Source of the DNA: Epiperipatus broadwayi
Lineage: Eukaryota; Onychophora; Udeonychophora; Euonychophora; Peripatidae
DNA length: 64,000 nt
Direction: 5' to 3'
Assembly (NCBI GenBank): GCA_028023455.1
Contig: JAQFVV010012395.1
Coordinates: 3,842,001 to 3,906,000 of the forward strand
The notes beneath the pieces are model-generated. The model saw only the letters and a program-made list of their open reading frames with translations, searched no databases and had not been told where the DNA came from. Positions 45,531-58,255 of the stretch are shown here, piece after piece. Each line of letters starts with the position of its first letter. Position 1 is the first letter of the stretch. A program made the position numbers and the translations under genes.

Positions 45531-47175
45531 ATGTCTGTATGTGCAATTTTTTCTCCTCTTTCATCAAGAGCAATGAGTTACATATTTTAACTCCAATAAT
45601 ATCCTTTCAAGAGTGCATAAATATCTAATCAATAAAATGATGGCAGGCATACACGCACCAAAGTGACAGATGAAACTTCAAAATAAGAACCTTCAACTCT
45701 CAACCCTTCATGTTACCAGTGCACTAAATTGTGCAGGGCAATATACAATTTTGTCAAATCAGAGCCGTCATATGGCATAGTCAAAATGCTATATTTCAGT
45801 CCTATATTTTTGCAAAACAAATATTCTCGAACTTAGTTTTTATTTTATAATTTTATTTCACACCTGGATTTTTTTTCCTTAGTAGTTTCCTTTTGGTAGA
45901 TGTCAGAATTACTGTAGATATGAGGAATAATCGCAAAAGTTGGAATATGTGTGTATAAAAACGTATATGTAAATAAAGGTCATTTATTTTGTATAACTAC
46001 GCACGGGTCCCTTTTGGAGAAAACTACTCTAAAAAATCCGTAAAGAAATCGTACCAATTATGGATTTAATTAAAATAGAATTTGTATACAAAATGCCAGT
46101 TCCACTTAACTGAGCTATAAACCTGATCGGGATTATTTGACCAATAAGTTACAGCATCTCTATACTTTGGGCATGATCTTTTTAGAGAAATAATATAAAA
46201 GCTAAAATAATGAAAAACAAGGCCAATCATTAATATTTTTTATTAATCATTCATTACACTAGAAATTATCAAATAATGAATAATATTTCTGCAGTGTAAT
46301 TTGCGTGTGGTGTAGTGAATATTATCCATCCTTCTGCTGGGCTTAATGCAATGGCAGATTTTTTGCGCTTAACGCCCACAGATGATCAGAAGAACTTTGT
46401 AGTGATGTAATTGGTTAAATTCTAAGTGCTAGGAATGCTAAATAAGAAAAGCTTCAGTGTAGACATATATTAACTTGAGCTAAGTACTTTTGACTAAAAT
46501 ACTGAAAGCATTTAGTTCAAATTAATATATGTGTGAATATGATACCATAACCAAGACATCGAAAATGCTTAGCTCAAGTTAATATATCTCTATTCTGAAG
46601 CTTTTCTTATTTAGCATTCAAGTTAATATACATCTATACTGAAGCTTTTCAATTTAATTACAATTTCTTTAGAAAAAGTTTATCAATTTATAAAAATTAA
46701 TTGGTTATAAACTCAGATTAGAATCCAGGTAAAATTTGAAAATGTTTTTAAGTGGCTAATAATCAGCTATAGCCCATTCAGTTATTCATCAATTAGTTTG
46801 AAATACACATCTAGATACTTTTAACTCTATGGTAGAACATGAGGACATTATTATAATCCCCTTACTACTTGGCAGTTGATTTGATCAATCAGAAATGCAT
46901 TCACCATCCTGAGAAGAAAGCTAAAAAAACAACCTTGTTCTGATATGGGCTAGCTCGGGTATTAATCTGTCTGATTAAGTACAATCTGGTTGGTGATAAA
47001 TGTTCTAACTATTACATCACAGAATACTTTCAGAGTAACATTTCATGTTTGCCTTTTTTTTTTGGTGGTAGTTATTTAGTAAGGAATAATTTTTCACTCA
47101 CTTACTGAAAAAAGTAAAAATTATATACAATATATATGGAAATTAAACTTTCATTTAATTTACATATACATTAAG
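45531..47175. other. Noncoding DNA with one hairpin repeat
   Basis: Apart from the inverted repeat at 46434-46655, nothing is supported. Confidence 0.5.
46434..46655. repeat. Inverted repeat with partial third copy
   Basis: The left arm (46434-46494: 'aatgctaaataagaaaagct', 'tatattaacttgagctaag') pairs with the right arm (46560-46618: 'ctcaagttaatatat', 'gaagcttttcttatttagca'). Directly after it, 46619-46655 repeats part of the right arm ('caagttaatatacatctata', 'ctgaagcttttc'). No target duplication was found. Confidence 0.75.
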
Positions 47176-49612
47176 CCAGGGGTCACCAAACTTTTTTGAT
47201 CATGGACCCCTATATAATTTTTCGAAATCTCCATCGACTACCATAAAAGTAATTTTTAGTTAATTAAAATAAAACTATCTTCAGATCTCCAGTTGATCCG
47301 AAGATACTGTCATGGAAAAATTAACAAACTGGACATAATGACTCCTATGCAGAGTCTAAAAGTTGTCACATTAATATAATCCAGCCCTTTCTATTTAATT
47401 GTTATTTATTGTTAAAACTCTGAATTTGGTGGTCAACTAATTGACCCAAATAATTACTAAGTGGCTTATTCCTATGTAATTTTCTTTTTTTTTTACCATT
47501 AGATTTCTTAATTATTGTTTTCATTGTAGAGCCACTGCACATTGTAAGCATGTAACCTATAATAAGAAAGAGGTTAAATGATATCCATATGTATCTTCTT
47601 AGTGTGAATAAAGTTGTTATTTGAAACTAAAATAAAACTATCTATTAGGTATTGTGTTGGTACATTTATTTTATGATTTTAAACATTTATTAAAGTAATT
47701 TACATTGTGTAACAATAGTTTTATGAAAAATATATTAATGTTGAAATTTAAATACCTTAATATTTATTAAATAATAAGTAATTATAAATAAGTAAAAATA
47801 ATAAGTAAAGTAACTACAGTATTGCTTCCTAATTAATGAGATGGGTGTGCCTGGTGTTTTTTTGCAAAGTTCGCTGTATTGAGTTCGAAATTGGTCAATT
47901 TTAATCTTAAATCCCCTCAAAACTCCACATTTAATTTATTTTTGTACTTAGTTAAGATTGAATTTACGTGACTGAAACTGGCTTCAACCATATAGGAACT
48001 TAGAAACACCAGCATAAATGGCTGAGCTATTTTGTAAAGTTTTACATATTTTTGCATTATATTTATATTTGTCCAAAATTTGCTTATTTTTAAATTTTTA
48101 AGAAGCGTCTTTGCTTCAAGATCCGATAATAATTCAGCAAGCTCATCTTGCAGGTTGATGTCCATGTTTTCAATTTGAGCGGAAAATGGCAACAATAATC
48201 CATTCAGGGATGTCAATGTTTTCCAAATTAACAAAGGGCAATTTAAAATTGTCACTTAATTTTTGAAGATGACTTGTATATATTTTCAAGTTTTCTTCTT
48301 TTATTTCTAATTGTCGCAAATTTGAAAAATGCTGATAATCCTTATGTAGCAATAAAGATGTAAATAAATTTAATTTTACTTGGAGGCCTAACAGTATTGT
48401 CCAAGCTTGGATACTTGTTACATCTTTTCCTTGCAGCTTTGTTTGGATGTCATTAAATTTTTCAAATAAGTCCGTTAAATAAAAAATATGGTTCTTAATG
48501 TTTTGGAGTTCATCACTCAGAACAGGATTTATTTCGCTGAGAAATTCTGTCGTGGAGTCAAATAACTCAATGAGCCATTGCAAACATACACCTCTAGACA
48601 ACCATCTAACTTCGGTATGCAGAAGTAATTGGTTAAATACCTCATCATTTTTTTTCACAAAGTTTGGAAAATAATCTTGATTTAAGAGGTTGGGCTTTAA
48701 TTTGATTGATACACTTAATATAAAACTGTAAATCTTTATGTGACTCTGGACTTAGATATTTTGATACTAAGTTGTGTCTATGCAACATACAATGAATAGT
48801 ACATATACCGGGCACTTTTTCTTTGAGAAATCTAGCAAAACCTCGGTAATGCCCTACCTTAGCAGGTGTGCCATCCATGGCTACTGCTATTATATTTTGA
48901 AGTGGAATATATTTATTTAAATAATTTTGTAAACATCTAAAAATTGTCACTCCTTTTCCATCAGTTTTAAGGTATTATGCAAATAAAAATTCATCAATGA
49001 CTTGTCCTTTCATTTTACAGAAATATCTGATGTACACCATAAGAATAGCAAAAACGCCAAAAACAGATTCATCAAGTTGAATAGAGAACTTGCAATTTTT
49101 TAGCTCTGAAACTACCGTATTTTCTATTTCTTCTGCCATTTCATCAATATGCCGTTTTACAGAATTTGCATTTAATGGCAAGGACTTTAAAACATTAATG
49201 GAGTCTTTTTTCATTACATTCTCAATGATGTCTTTAATTGCAGGTATAACAATTTCTTCAATGAGTTTGTGTGGTTTTCCCCTCTTTGCTATATTAAGTG
49301 AAATCTTATATGAAGCTATTAATTCTCCTTCAGTTTCAACTTCAATAGACTAGTTCATAAAACTTTTTATAGTTGGTCGACATGTAACTTTTTTTTTTTA
49401 AGTTTTTTGAAAAATTCAAGTTCTTTATTTTTTTTATCTGAGTGAACCCTTTCAAGATGATCTTTCATTTTTTACAGTTTCAAGTAGTCATTTCCAAAAG
49501 TTTTTTTGCATAGAAGACACATAGGAATCGTTTCATTTGTCGGTGAACAAATAAATCCAAATTTCAAATACAATGAATAATGACATTTCTTTTTAGAAAC
49601 TGAAGCTGCCAT
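47176..49612 (-). mobile_element. hAT-type DNA transposon, ZBED5-like transposase, one terminus seen
   Basis: The transposase pseudogene (47829-49612, minus) is followed by 'caggggtcaccaaacttttt' at 47176, with 'ggacccc' a little inside. This is the form of many hAT terminal repeats. The opposite terminus was not found upstream of 49612 before unrelated sequence begins, so that end may be deleted or diverged. No 8-bp target duplication could be assigned. Confidence 0.75.
47829..49612 (-). pseudogene. hAT transposase pseudogene (ZBED5/FAM200-like)
   Basis: Translation from an ATG at 49612 (M-A-A-S-V-S-K-K-K) gives a BED-type zinc finger (C-L-L-C ... H-L-E-R-V-H) near residues 30-60. The RNase H-like core follows, with 'FSIQLDES' (first acidic block), 'AVAMDGTPAKVG' and 'GICTIHCMLHRHNL' (the C-x-x-H block), then 'LLLHTEVRWLSRG', and the C-terminal dimerisation region ending 'EASFSHVN' and 'KNKLNVEF'. 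About 590 codons are present, close to full length. It is broken by a few stops (near 49480, 49350, 48974 and 48240) and by decay after 47917. It is a relic of a mobile element and shares ancestry with the domesticated ZBED5 genes, but nothing here suggests a host function. Confidence 0.85.
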
Positions 49613-49988
49613 TTTTTAATTAGCATTCTATAAATAAGTTAAAAATAAGTTGATATACTATACTAATCCATTTTATTGATTGTGATCATATTTTTGAAGA
49701 ACTGGAATTCCCATGAGAGAGGATTCTACTTTCCTGGTGCATTTTTCCTGTTCCTCGTGCACTGTAGACAATGTCCAGGAATCCTATTTTCTGCCTCAAA
49801 GTTAGGTATTTTGGAAGCCACCACATTCTTATTCAGCTCTGCAGAGTATATATGTACTTATTTTAGCCTATCATCCATGATGAATGAATGCTAGTTTCAC
49901 CACAGTAGGTGATGTTGCATTTGTTTTTAGATATGTGATAACAAGATATGTTTGTTTGAGGAACTTTGCTTCTTCAGGTTGTAGTTAG
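49613..49988. other. Noncoding stretch between hAT relic and foldback element
   Basis: No clear content. The 72-codon ORF at 49676-49894 has no motif. The missing hAT terminus would be expected here but is not visible. Confidence 0.5.
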
Positions 49989-50003
49989 CTATTTTAATGC
50001 TAA

Positions 50004-50951
50004 ACCACTAAACATCACATGATCACCATCTCATACTAGCACATAATTGTTGTAAACAAAGGCAAAACTCTTTTCTCCATACAGTAGTGCCACCCTGTGC
50101 TAACCAGATAATCAATAGATGCCAGAAGGCTTGTGCATAAAATCCCTATCTAGTGCCTACTCATCCAATATCCCCAGACTAGTTTCTGGCTTGTGGCCAT
50201 TATCAGTGAGGAGCCTTGGATCTGAGAGCACTGCACCTAGATCTTAGGATCTAATGCAACCCTCCAGCAGCCACCTTTTAACTCTACTTTACTACAAAAC
50301 TATGAGAATGAAATTGAAAACACACAAAATATTTTCAATCTAAGCTTAATAGCTTACATAGTCATATGGGTCTGAATTCAATTCAGTCTGGGGATATTGG
50401 ATGAGTAGGCACTAGGTAGGGATTTTATGCACAAGCCTTCTGGCATCTATTGATTACTCTGGTTAGCATAGGGTGGCATTACTGTATGGAGAAAAGTTTT
50501 GCCTTTGTTTACAACAATTATGTGCTAGTATGAGATGGTGATCATGTGATGTTTAGTGGTTTAACACCAATCCTGCCTGATAGGATAGAGGTGGCTATGG
50601 TTGTTTAAGAGCCAAAAATGTATGGGTGCTGAATTGACTTCAGACCCATATGACTATATAAGCTATTGAGCTTAGATTGAAAATATTTTGTGTGTTTTCA
50701 ATTTCATTCTCATAGTTTTGTAGTAGAGTTAAAAGGTGGCTGCTGGAGGGTTGCATTAGATCCTAAGATCTAGGTGCAGTGCTCTCAGATCCAAGGCTCC
50801 TCTCTGATGATGGCCACAAGCCAGAAACTAGTCTGGGGATATTGGATGAGTAGGCACTAGATAGGGATTTTATGCACAAGACTTCTGGCATCTATTGATT
50901 ACTCTGGTTAGCACAGGATGGCACTACTGTATGGAGAAAAGAGTTTTGCCT
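50004..50951 (+). mobile_element. Compound foldback element, about 948 bp, apparent 15-bp target duplication
   Basis: It begins 'accactaaacatcacatgat' and ends 'gagttttgcct'. The word 'ctattttaatgctaa' flanks it at 49989-50003 and 50952-50966. The first half (to about 50570) is a complete hairpin, ending with an inverted leader ('ggtgatcatgtgatgttta'). The second half adds a further right-hand unit with the central segment and right arm. The copy therefore looks like one and a half units. No ORF. The TSD call is less sure here because part of the word resembles the family's own end ('gttttaat'). Confidence 0.7.
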
Positions 50952-50966
50952 CTATTTTAATGCTAA

Positions 50967-52780
50967 TAGGTATATCAATGTTTGAATTGTGTTGTTATGA
51001 TAGTTTTATCATCCACAAACTAACCAACAATAATTTATATTTATTTTAAGTATGTAAATTATGCATATGGTATAAGTGGAAATTCACACATACTAATTTT
51101 AATATGTTCATCCAGAGTTTTTTGCCACTGGATTTGTAAGTCTTTTAAATTTTAAAGTTTAATTTAAAAAAACACACACATTTAGGGTAATAATTTCATG
51201 TGGACAGAATTTATTTTTTTTAAAAAAAGTGTGTATAAATGACCTCTGATGAATAAGTGGCCCATACATCTAATTTAGTTTAAAGTTAGCTAGGAATTTG
51301 CTTAAATATATATCACTAGCTATAATATTAGGAATGTCAGTGTAACTAATGACAATTTTAAAAATATATGTTGTATATGCTTATTCCAGCTTAGTGTTTG
51401 CTTAGCTTGGGATAATGAATATAAACCTTATTATTGTGTTGTTCTGATTTTTTTAAATAACACCACAATATTATTAAATATGCCAATAAAAATAGAGTTG
51501 TACTTGTTAAACTTAGACCCTTGTAATTGAAGTTTAAAAATTGAGAATCTCCAATTGTTAAAAGAGATTAGAATTTAATATCAAATAGCCTCTGCTTACT
51601 CTTGTATGTATTTATTTATTTTGTCTATCAAAAATAAACAGTTTATAAGAGTTTAAGCGGAATACTCAGTAACTTACCAGATAGATTGTTATAACTTTGT
51701 AAACCAAAAATAAAGTTGAGTCAAAATGTTTGTAAAAAGATTCCAGCATGGCAAAGTTTATAATAAATTTAGTTTGTAAATATTTTCTTTATATTGTTCT
51801 TAATAAACCATATTATTATTATTTTAAAAAGTTTTGTTTCTGTTTGTTTTACTTTTATATGAAAAATATTATTGTCTTGAGTTCAAAAGTTCACAAACAC
51901 ATCATAAGGTATATAAAATATATTTTGATACTGGTTTAAATTATATAAAGCCTTGCTAATCTAAGTGATTCTCAGATTGAATCACAGTAACAGATAATTA
52001 CATTATATCAGATGCTTAATTAAATGCTCATTTAAAAGTTGATTTTTTTTAAAGTTATCATTATATCTTCTCAGACTGAAGATTATGCAATAAGATAAAG
52101 AATATTAGTACTTCAGAAGAGTGTTTATTATTCACTATTTTAAAGGCTGCACATTATCTTAAATTGGCTGCACATTATCTATCATCATCTTATCTGTTTA
52201 AATAATTATAATCCATCTGCATTTAAGATCCTTAGTAGATTGTCTGTGAGTATGGGGAAAGGCATAAAAAGTATCCTTGTCCTTTTCCTTGCTCGAGTGA
52301 TGTCTTGGGTAATAGGCCATTAATAATTTAAATTTAAATTGATTCATCAAATCTTTGGATTAATATTTTTTTGTTTTGCTTATTATTCCATGATTGTACA
52401 TAAGATAGTTATTTTATGGTCGGCCAAGATATCACTCCCTGTTTATTTATCCTAGCAATTATTTATTAGACAACTTAAACTTTTATTTTGCACAAGAGTT
52501 TTAATTTTAAAACCCCTGAAAGTGTTTACTCTTGTTGCCTTGTTAGTTTTAATTTAATGAGATAATCCTTCCAAACAGAGTATAATTTATTCTTATTCAG
52601 AGATCTGATGATAGGCCGATTCTAATAACTATTAACTAATGATTTAAAATTATCTTTTATGCTAGATTATTAATATGCTATAATAGTTATATTTGCATTG
52701 GTCTCTACCTGATTATACATCTCTGGATCATCTCTTTTCTTAAATTTATTGTAATCCCACTGAGTCAAGTCATTAAGAGT
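50967..52780. other. AT-rich noncoding DNA
   Basis: No supported gene. ORF 51748-51939 is hydrophobic, AT-driven and without motif. Confidence 0.5.
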
Positions 52781-52784
52781 CTCT

Positions 52785-53292
52785 AATAGTTTACTTTTAT
52801 CTTCATTTCTTTTCATCATCATCTCCCTCTTCTTATCTTCACCATCCCATCTTTCTCTCTTCATCATCATCTCCCTCTCTCAACTTTGCCATCTCTCTCT
52901 CATTTCTCATTCAGTTCTCTTCATCCTCATATCCCATCATCTCTTTAATCTTTCTCTCTCAATATCTCATTTTATCATCTTTCTCTCTTATAGATTTTCA
53001 TTTCCATCTCATCTCTCATCTCTTTCTTTATCTTCTTCTTCATTCCACTCTATCTCTTCATTTCTTTTAACACAATTAGTCCCTCTCTCTCATTTCTCAT
53101 GCAGTTTATTTCCTTTTCTCTTCCTTTCTTTCTTCATCATTTCTCTTTCTCCATTTCTTTATTTCTCTCTCATCCATCTTTTCTGTCAGTTCATTTCCTT
53201 CTTCCTTCTCTCTTCATCTTCTTCTCCATTTCTTTCTTTCTCTCTCTTCCTTTCTTTTTTTGTTTCACCTTTACCCCCCCTCTCATCACCTT
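52785..53292. repeat. Polypyrimidine (CT-rich) tract, about 500 bp
   Basis: The plus strand is almost wholly C and T, with short 'cat' interruptions, built from 'tctctc', 'ttcatc' and 'ttctttc' words. The minus strand is correspondingly purine-rich. Such tracts can adopt triplex (H-DNA) structures. ORFs in it (52670-52870, 53099-53305) are low-complexity shadows. It adjoins the 3' end of the gypsy element. Confidence 0.85.
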
Positions 53293-53353
53293 TTTTTTTA
53301 TTTAGGTTACAATATATATATATGTTAGTAACAGAAATCCACTATAAACTATA

Positions 53354-53710
53354 ACATCATTATGCAGACAATCAGTTGTCACTATAATATGAAAAACATA
53401 CTTTTACTTATTACACTTTTTCCTAGTTCATTTACTTTATTTCACTTTCATTACACACTTAGCATCTTCATTACATTCCTCATTATGCACACAAATACAT
53501 CCAGCAGGATTTTTTTCTTTACAAGAGTTCATTTATGATTCTTGTTCCTTATTTGCATAATTAACATTTAGTAGTATGATTGACATATGTAGATTTTCTA
53601 GAGTAGTTTAATAATAATGAAATAATTTATTCATGTATTGTCCACATGCATTTACATAGTAAAATAATAATCCTTTATTTTCATTCATGTATATATTTTA
53701 TGTACACACA
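53354..53710 (-). repeat. 3' LTR of the gypsy-like element
   Basis: It aligns with 56530-56933. It is shorter by about 45 bp through small deletions. The start on the minus strand is taken at 'tgtgtgtac'. Confidence 0.7.
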
Positions 53711-54829
53711 GACATTCCACTCTTCCTCTCTATTCTAGAAATAATGCTTTTAATAACATAAGATCTAGGGGAAAGCCTCTGTTCTTCTTGTGAGGTTATA
53801 ATCCTTTCTTCTTGTTGGAACTCACTTAATGTAACATGATTTTCAGCTGGTTCAATAGTTTGATCCTTATTAAAATATTTATTACAGCTTGATCTATATC
53901 CACAATTTAGTCCTTTTTTTTCAATACTCATCATAGTTTGCTGACTTAACCTTAATACTATCTGCATCTGGAATCTTAGTTTTATGATGCCCCAAGTAGT
54001 TTAGGTCCCTCTTAAAATTTTTTCTGTATCCACTTGTATCAATCTAATTTACCAAGATTTTAAATATTATTTTTGGTAGCCATTTATTTTTTAAAATATT
54101 GTATATTCAAACACTTTCTGCAACTTTAAAATTTTTATAGTCCATGGAGTCTTTTACAGTTTCATTTGGATTTGACAATAGTTTAGAAAGATGGATATGG
54201 AATTTTCTGTGCATTAATAATTTGGTTGGTGTCATATTAATAGCTATATATGGAATAAAGTGCTGGAAAAACATTGCATCTAATAATGCTTTTGTAATAT
54301 CCTTGTGGAAACTTTTAATCAACTCAGATTTTAAGTATTAAACTGTCTTCTCTATAAAACCATTAGACTTGGAATAATTGCATATTCTCTTATCAACTAG
54401 ATAATTCATAGATTGCAGAGATGCAAAGCCAATCCCCTGTTACAATAGTCTTAGGATAACCATGATTTACAAAAATCTCTTTTACCACTCTAACGATATT
54501 CACAGTACTAGTGTTTCTGACATATTATATTCCATCTACCTTAAATATGAGTCTACAACTACTAAAAATATATAATCATTCATTGAACTGGTATGGTCCA
54601 AAGACAGGTGTTTCTACAGATAAGTTGTTTTAGGCCAAGTCTTCAGCAGTTTTGGGAACAGATTAGTAGTTGATTGGTACTTTATACATCTCTTTACTAT
54701 TTGTTCTATTGTTTGGCTCAACTTTAGCCACCAAATATATGGCACTGCCAAAGCTTTCATGTGAACCACTCCTGGATGACCTTGATGTTGACATAAGTAA
54801 ATCTTTAGCTTTCTGAAAAGCAATATCAT
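53698..54829 (-). pseudogene. Integrase region of the gypsy-like element
   Basis: Minus-strand frames 54829-54614, 54322-54107 and 53967-53698 carry, in order, the integrase zinc-binding segment ('HQGHPGVVHMKALAVPYIWW' then C-x-x-x-x pattern 'KRCIKYQ'), a part with 'FFQHFIPYIAINMTPTKLLM' that corresponds to the family's F-L-x-x-Y-R-x-T-P-H-x-T-T segment, and the C-terminal tail. The catalytic D-D-E core between 54600 and 54330 is broken by stops. Non-functional. Confidence 0.75.
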
Positions 54830-55019
54830 GTTTTTTACAGGTCTACCATTGTTACATTTTTAACAATTATATATTGGCAATAACATGAGACTTTCCTTAT
54901 AGAAAGCTTTTGAAGGAATTCAATAGGCCTAAAAATGCCTACAAATGTCATTCTTAGGTCACTCAGCCTTTGTTATTGCTTTTACTTTATTTTCCAATTG
55001 TACACTTTTAATAACATTT

Positions 55020-56280
55020 ATGCAGATTCTCAAAGGATGAAACCAGTTTCTCTCTAGTAATGGATTCAAATCTTTATTAACAATATACAGTGATAAAAAT
55101 TTAACCTTAGAATTTGATTTCACAGGTCTTATTTTTATTATTCATCTGTAGTGATAACATCAGTTTTTGTGAGTGACTTTTTTATGTATCTAATTGTCAT
55201 CCAGTCTTTATAAGATAATAATGACAGACCTGCTCTATTGTCTATTTCCATATGACTTTCTGCTTGAATATTTTTACATTCATTAGAATATGATTATTAT
55301 TCACATTGTTAATTTTTTTATATTATTTTTGTTTTTACCTTTCCTCCCCCAGATTTGTAGTCTGGCATTAATTCAACATTTTTGACTTTATTGTGGCAGA
55401 CAGCAGCTAAAAGTCCTGTTATTTTACAAATATTGCATTTTCCATTTTTAAATTTGCAGTTTCTTATTAGGTGGCCATTTTTTATACATTAATAACACAT
55501 CAAACCAATTTTTTGCTGTCTAGTCTATCAGTATCTGTTTTCTTTACTCTGGATATTTATTTAGAGAGTAGAAATTCTAAAATATTATCTAATATAGTTT
55601 ATTGTGTAGTGCGTTTTTATTGCACATTTATAATTAAGGTCCAATTCACTTAATAATATCTTTCTAAAATTATTGTCTATCATTCTATATAATAGATGCT
55701 CTAATAAATTTTCATTTAGCTCTAAGCCATAATCACAATTCTTTGGTAATGCCCTCACTGCAATATCATAATCCTGATATTTTTCATAAGATAGTTGCTT
55801 TCTATTTCTTAATCTCAATCATGTCACTCATTTATTTATCACAGGTGTGAAATAAATATATAGTTTTTCTTTCAACTCCTGATAAGAAATTTCTTCAGGG
55901 GTAATGGAGTTGCAGAGTTGATTTGATAATTTCAATACATCTTTTCCTGTGAACCACATAAGCATAAAGACTTATTTTATTATCCTCGATTTTAGGCATG
56001 GCATATATCTTTCAATATAATCCACATAACTTTTCCATGATACAGTGTAATCCATATCAAATTCACAAAAATTACTGCTTAGTGACATCATATTTCTAGA
56101 GATTTATATTAGCTGCATCATTCTGGTATAATTCTATGAAGTCTCTAACAACTTTTGACTTGCAAATACTACTATTATTTGCACCAGATATTCATAAGCT
56201 ATTGACCACATCCATTCTGCTATATCATGAGGGTATTGAATACTATATCAGGTTCAAATCCTGTAGACTGCATCATTCTA
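55020..56280 (-). pseudogene. Gag and zinc-knuckle region of the gypsy-like element
   Basis: The frame 55818-55585 ('RNRKQLSYEKYQDYDIAVRA' and 'LLSELDLNYKCAI') fits the capsid C-terminal part of Ty3/gypsy Gag (L-x-x-C-x-F-G-x-x-L-N-E-x-L ... LLSEPDL). The upstream part toward 56280 gives further Gag pieces in broken frames. Near 55460-55380 a C-x-x-G-x-C-x-x-C-type nucleic-acid-binding knuckle is encoded. Near 55100-55020 'NPLLERNWFHPLRI' resembles the L-L-G-R-N-W-L motif that normally lies just before reverse transcriptase. Confidence 0.7.
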
Positions 56281-56529
56281 TGTTCTGATTGTGTTAAATA
56301 CCAGTCAGGCAGCGTCAGTAATTTTTAAATGAATCGAAATATAATTTTATTGTAACAAAATAAATTATTTAATATCAATAGTCTATAAATAAATGTGTCT
56401 GTGTGTGTATCAATTTCTACACATCCTCAATAGGTAAATTTAATCTATTGCAGTGGGTCTTAATTGAAGAAAGTTCTTTGCACATCCATTTGGATATAAC
56501 TGCAATGTAATAAATATTTTAGGAACAAA

Positions 56530-56933
56530 ACATCATTATGCAGACGATCTGCTGCCACTGTTATATGCAAATCATATTTGCACTTATTACACTTCCTTAC
56601 AGTTCATTATACATTTCACCTTCATTGCACACTTAGCACCTTTATTACACTTACTGCTACTCATTATGTAACTATTGCTTCTTTATTATGCACACGAATA
56701 AATCCTAGTAGGAGTTTTTATAAGAATCCATTTCTATATTAGTTTAAAAATCCATTTCTGATTAATTGTTCCTCATTTGTATATTTATATTTAAATGTAA
56801 GGGGGACACATGCATATTTTCTACAGTAGTTTAATAATAATGAAATAATTTATTCCTATATTGTCTGCATATATTAATATAATAGAATAATAATAATTTT
56901 TAGTTACATTCATATATATTATGCTTGCACACA
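56530..56933 (-). repeat. 5' LTR of the gypsy-like element
   Basis: It is the partner of 53354-53710. Read on the minus strand it starts 'tgtgtgcaagc' and ends near '...cataatgatgt'. No canonical primer binding site could be read directly after it. Confidence 0.7.
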
Positions 56934-58239
56934 GTCCACTTATTTAATTCGATTGCGAATTTCATCAACATATAAAATTTATTGTTTTTTTGTCTGATTA
57001 GAATATATATTGCAAATATGGTTATTGTAATTTTTAAAAAAATCCTTTTAATAAATGTGTGTATTCTGTCTAATTATTATTACAAATATTTATAACTAAA
57101 TTAATCATTATTTTTCTCTCTCATACTCTTTATTCTTTTTATATGTGGTATTGTGTATAGAGCATGGTTATCATGAATTTTTTATGCCATTAGTCATTTC
57201 TTGCATAAGTAGTCACAATTAAATTATGAATATGTGCAATTACATTTCCATCATGTAATAACAAACATAGCAATTCTGATTCCAATTTTTTCTACTTTTT
57301 TTATTTTGTTTTTTATTTTTCTACCTTCGTTTTTCTCGTTCTTTTGTGTAATATAATAACATATTCATTTATAAGAATTTTTTAAAAAATCAAATCTGAA
57401 TGGGAATTCTTAAGAAGTCAACTACTGAAAGTGATGGAGTACTGTTAAAATGGATGAATTTATTTTATTACTAATTTTGCATCAGTATTATATATGTAAA
57501 GTAAATCCTTAAAATTTATTTTCATAAGAGCTCCTATATCTCAAATAGACTTTCAAGTAACACATCTATTTGACATGCAGACAGCAATGGTACCTGGGTC
57601 AGATAAAACATATTTTGCAAGATATAATCAAGCTTGGATATTTTTTTTTCAGGTGCCTTCCCGTGATCAACATAATATCTATCCCGTATTGGCATTTTTA
57701 AATACTATTCTTATATAAAGAATAAGCTAAAAATTGACTCAAGCTCTTATCAATTGGCAAGAATTGTGTGTATGATCCCCCCCCCCCGTTTTTTAATGAA
57801 AAAGGGGCTGGACAAGTTGTTGTCCTGAAATATACTATTTATATGCTGATTTACTTACTTATCATAGTTCTCAAAAATAATAGCTGATCAATGGGCTGAA
57901 TTATCTTGCTATTTATTCTCAGTTAACAGCACCATTACATTCCGTTGTTGTCTATGGAGATGAAACTGGTTTTGCTGTCTTACAAAAGTAAATTAATCAT
58001 GGATTTTCTAACTTGAGAGTTCATAAGAAATGTGAGAGCTGATGTGGCAGAACTGTGTGCAATTTGTGGACCATAGGCTCCAAATCAAATCTACATAGGA
58101 TATCTTGTAAAACTTCATCTGGTTTTTTTTTTTTAATTTTGATCAGAAACATTTTCACCAACATATTTGTATTATTTATAATCTATTTATTTAATCTATA
58201 AGCATCCTGCAAATGCAGTTAAAAAAACAATAACATTTT
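56934..58239. other. AT-rich noncoding DNA
   Basis: No gene. A C run lies at about 57778-57787. Nothing else is supported. Confidence 0.5.
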
Positions 58240-58255
58240 AATTAGGTATATAGTT

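Larger units (their letters stand above)
53354..56933 (-). mobile_element. Ty3/gypsy-like LTR retrotransposon, internally deleted
   Basis: The diverged direct repeats 53354-53710 and 56530-56933 are the LTRs. They share 'acatcattatgcagac', 'tcattacacacttagca' (with one change), 'ttattatgcacac' and 'aataataat'. On the minus strand, in order, are gag (about 56250-55585), a zinc knuckle (about 55460-55380), a pre-RT stretch (about 55100-55020) and integrase (54829-54100). Only about 200 bp separates the pre-RT and integrase pieces, where roughly 1.5 kb of reverse transcriptase and RNase H should be. All frames are broken. LTR divergence indicates an old insertion. Confidence 0.8.
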
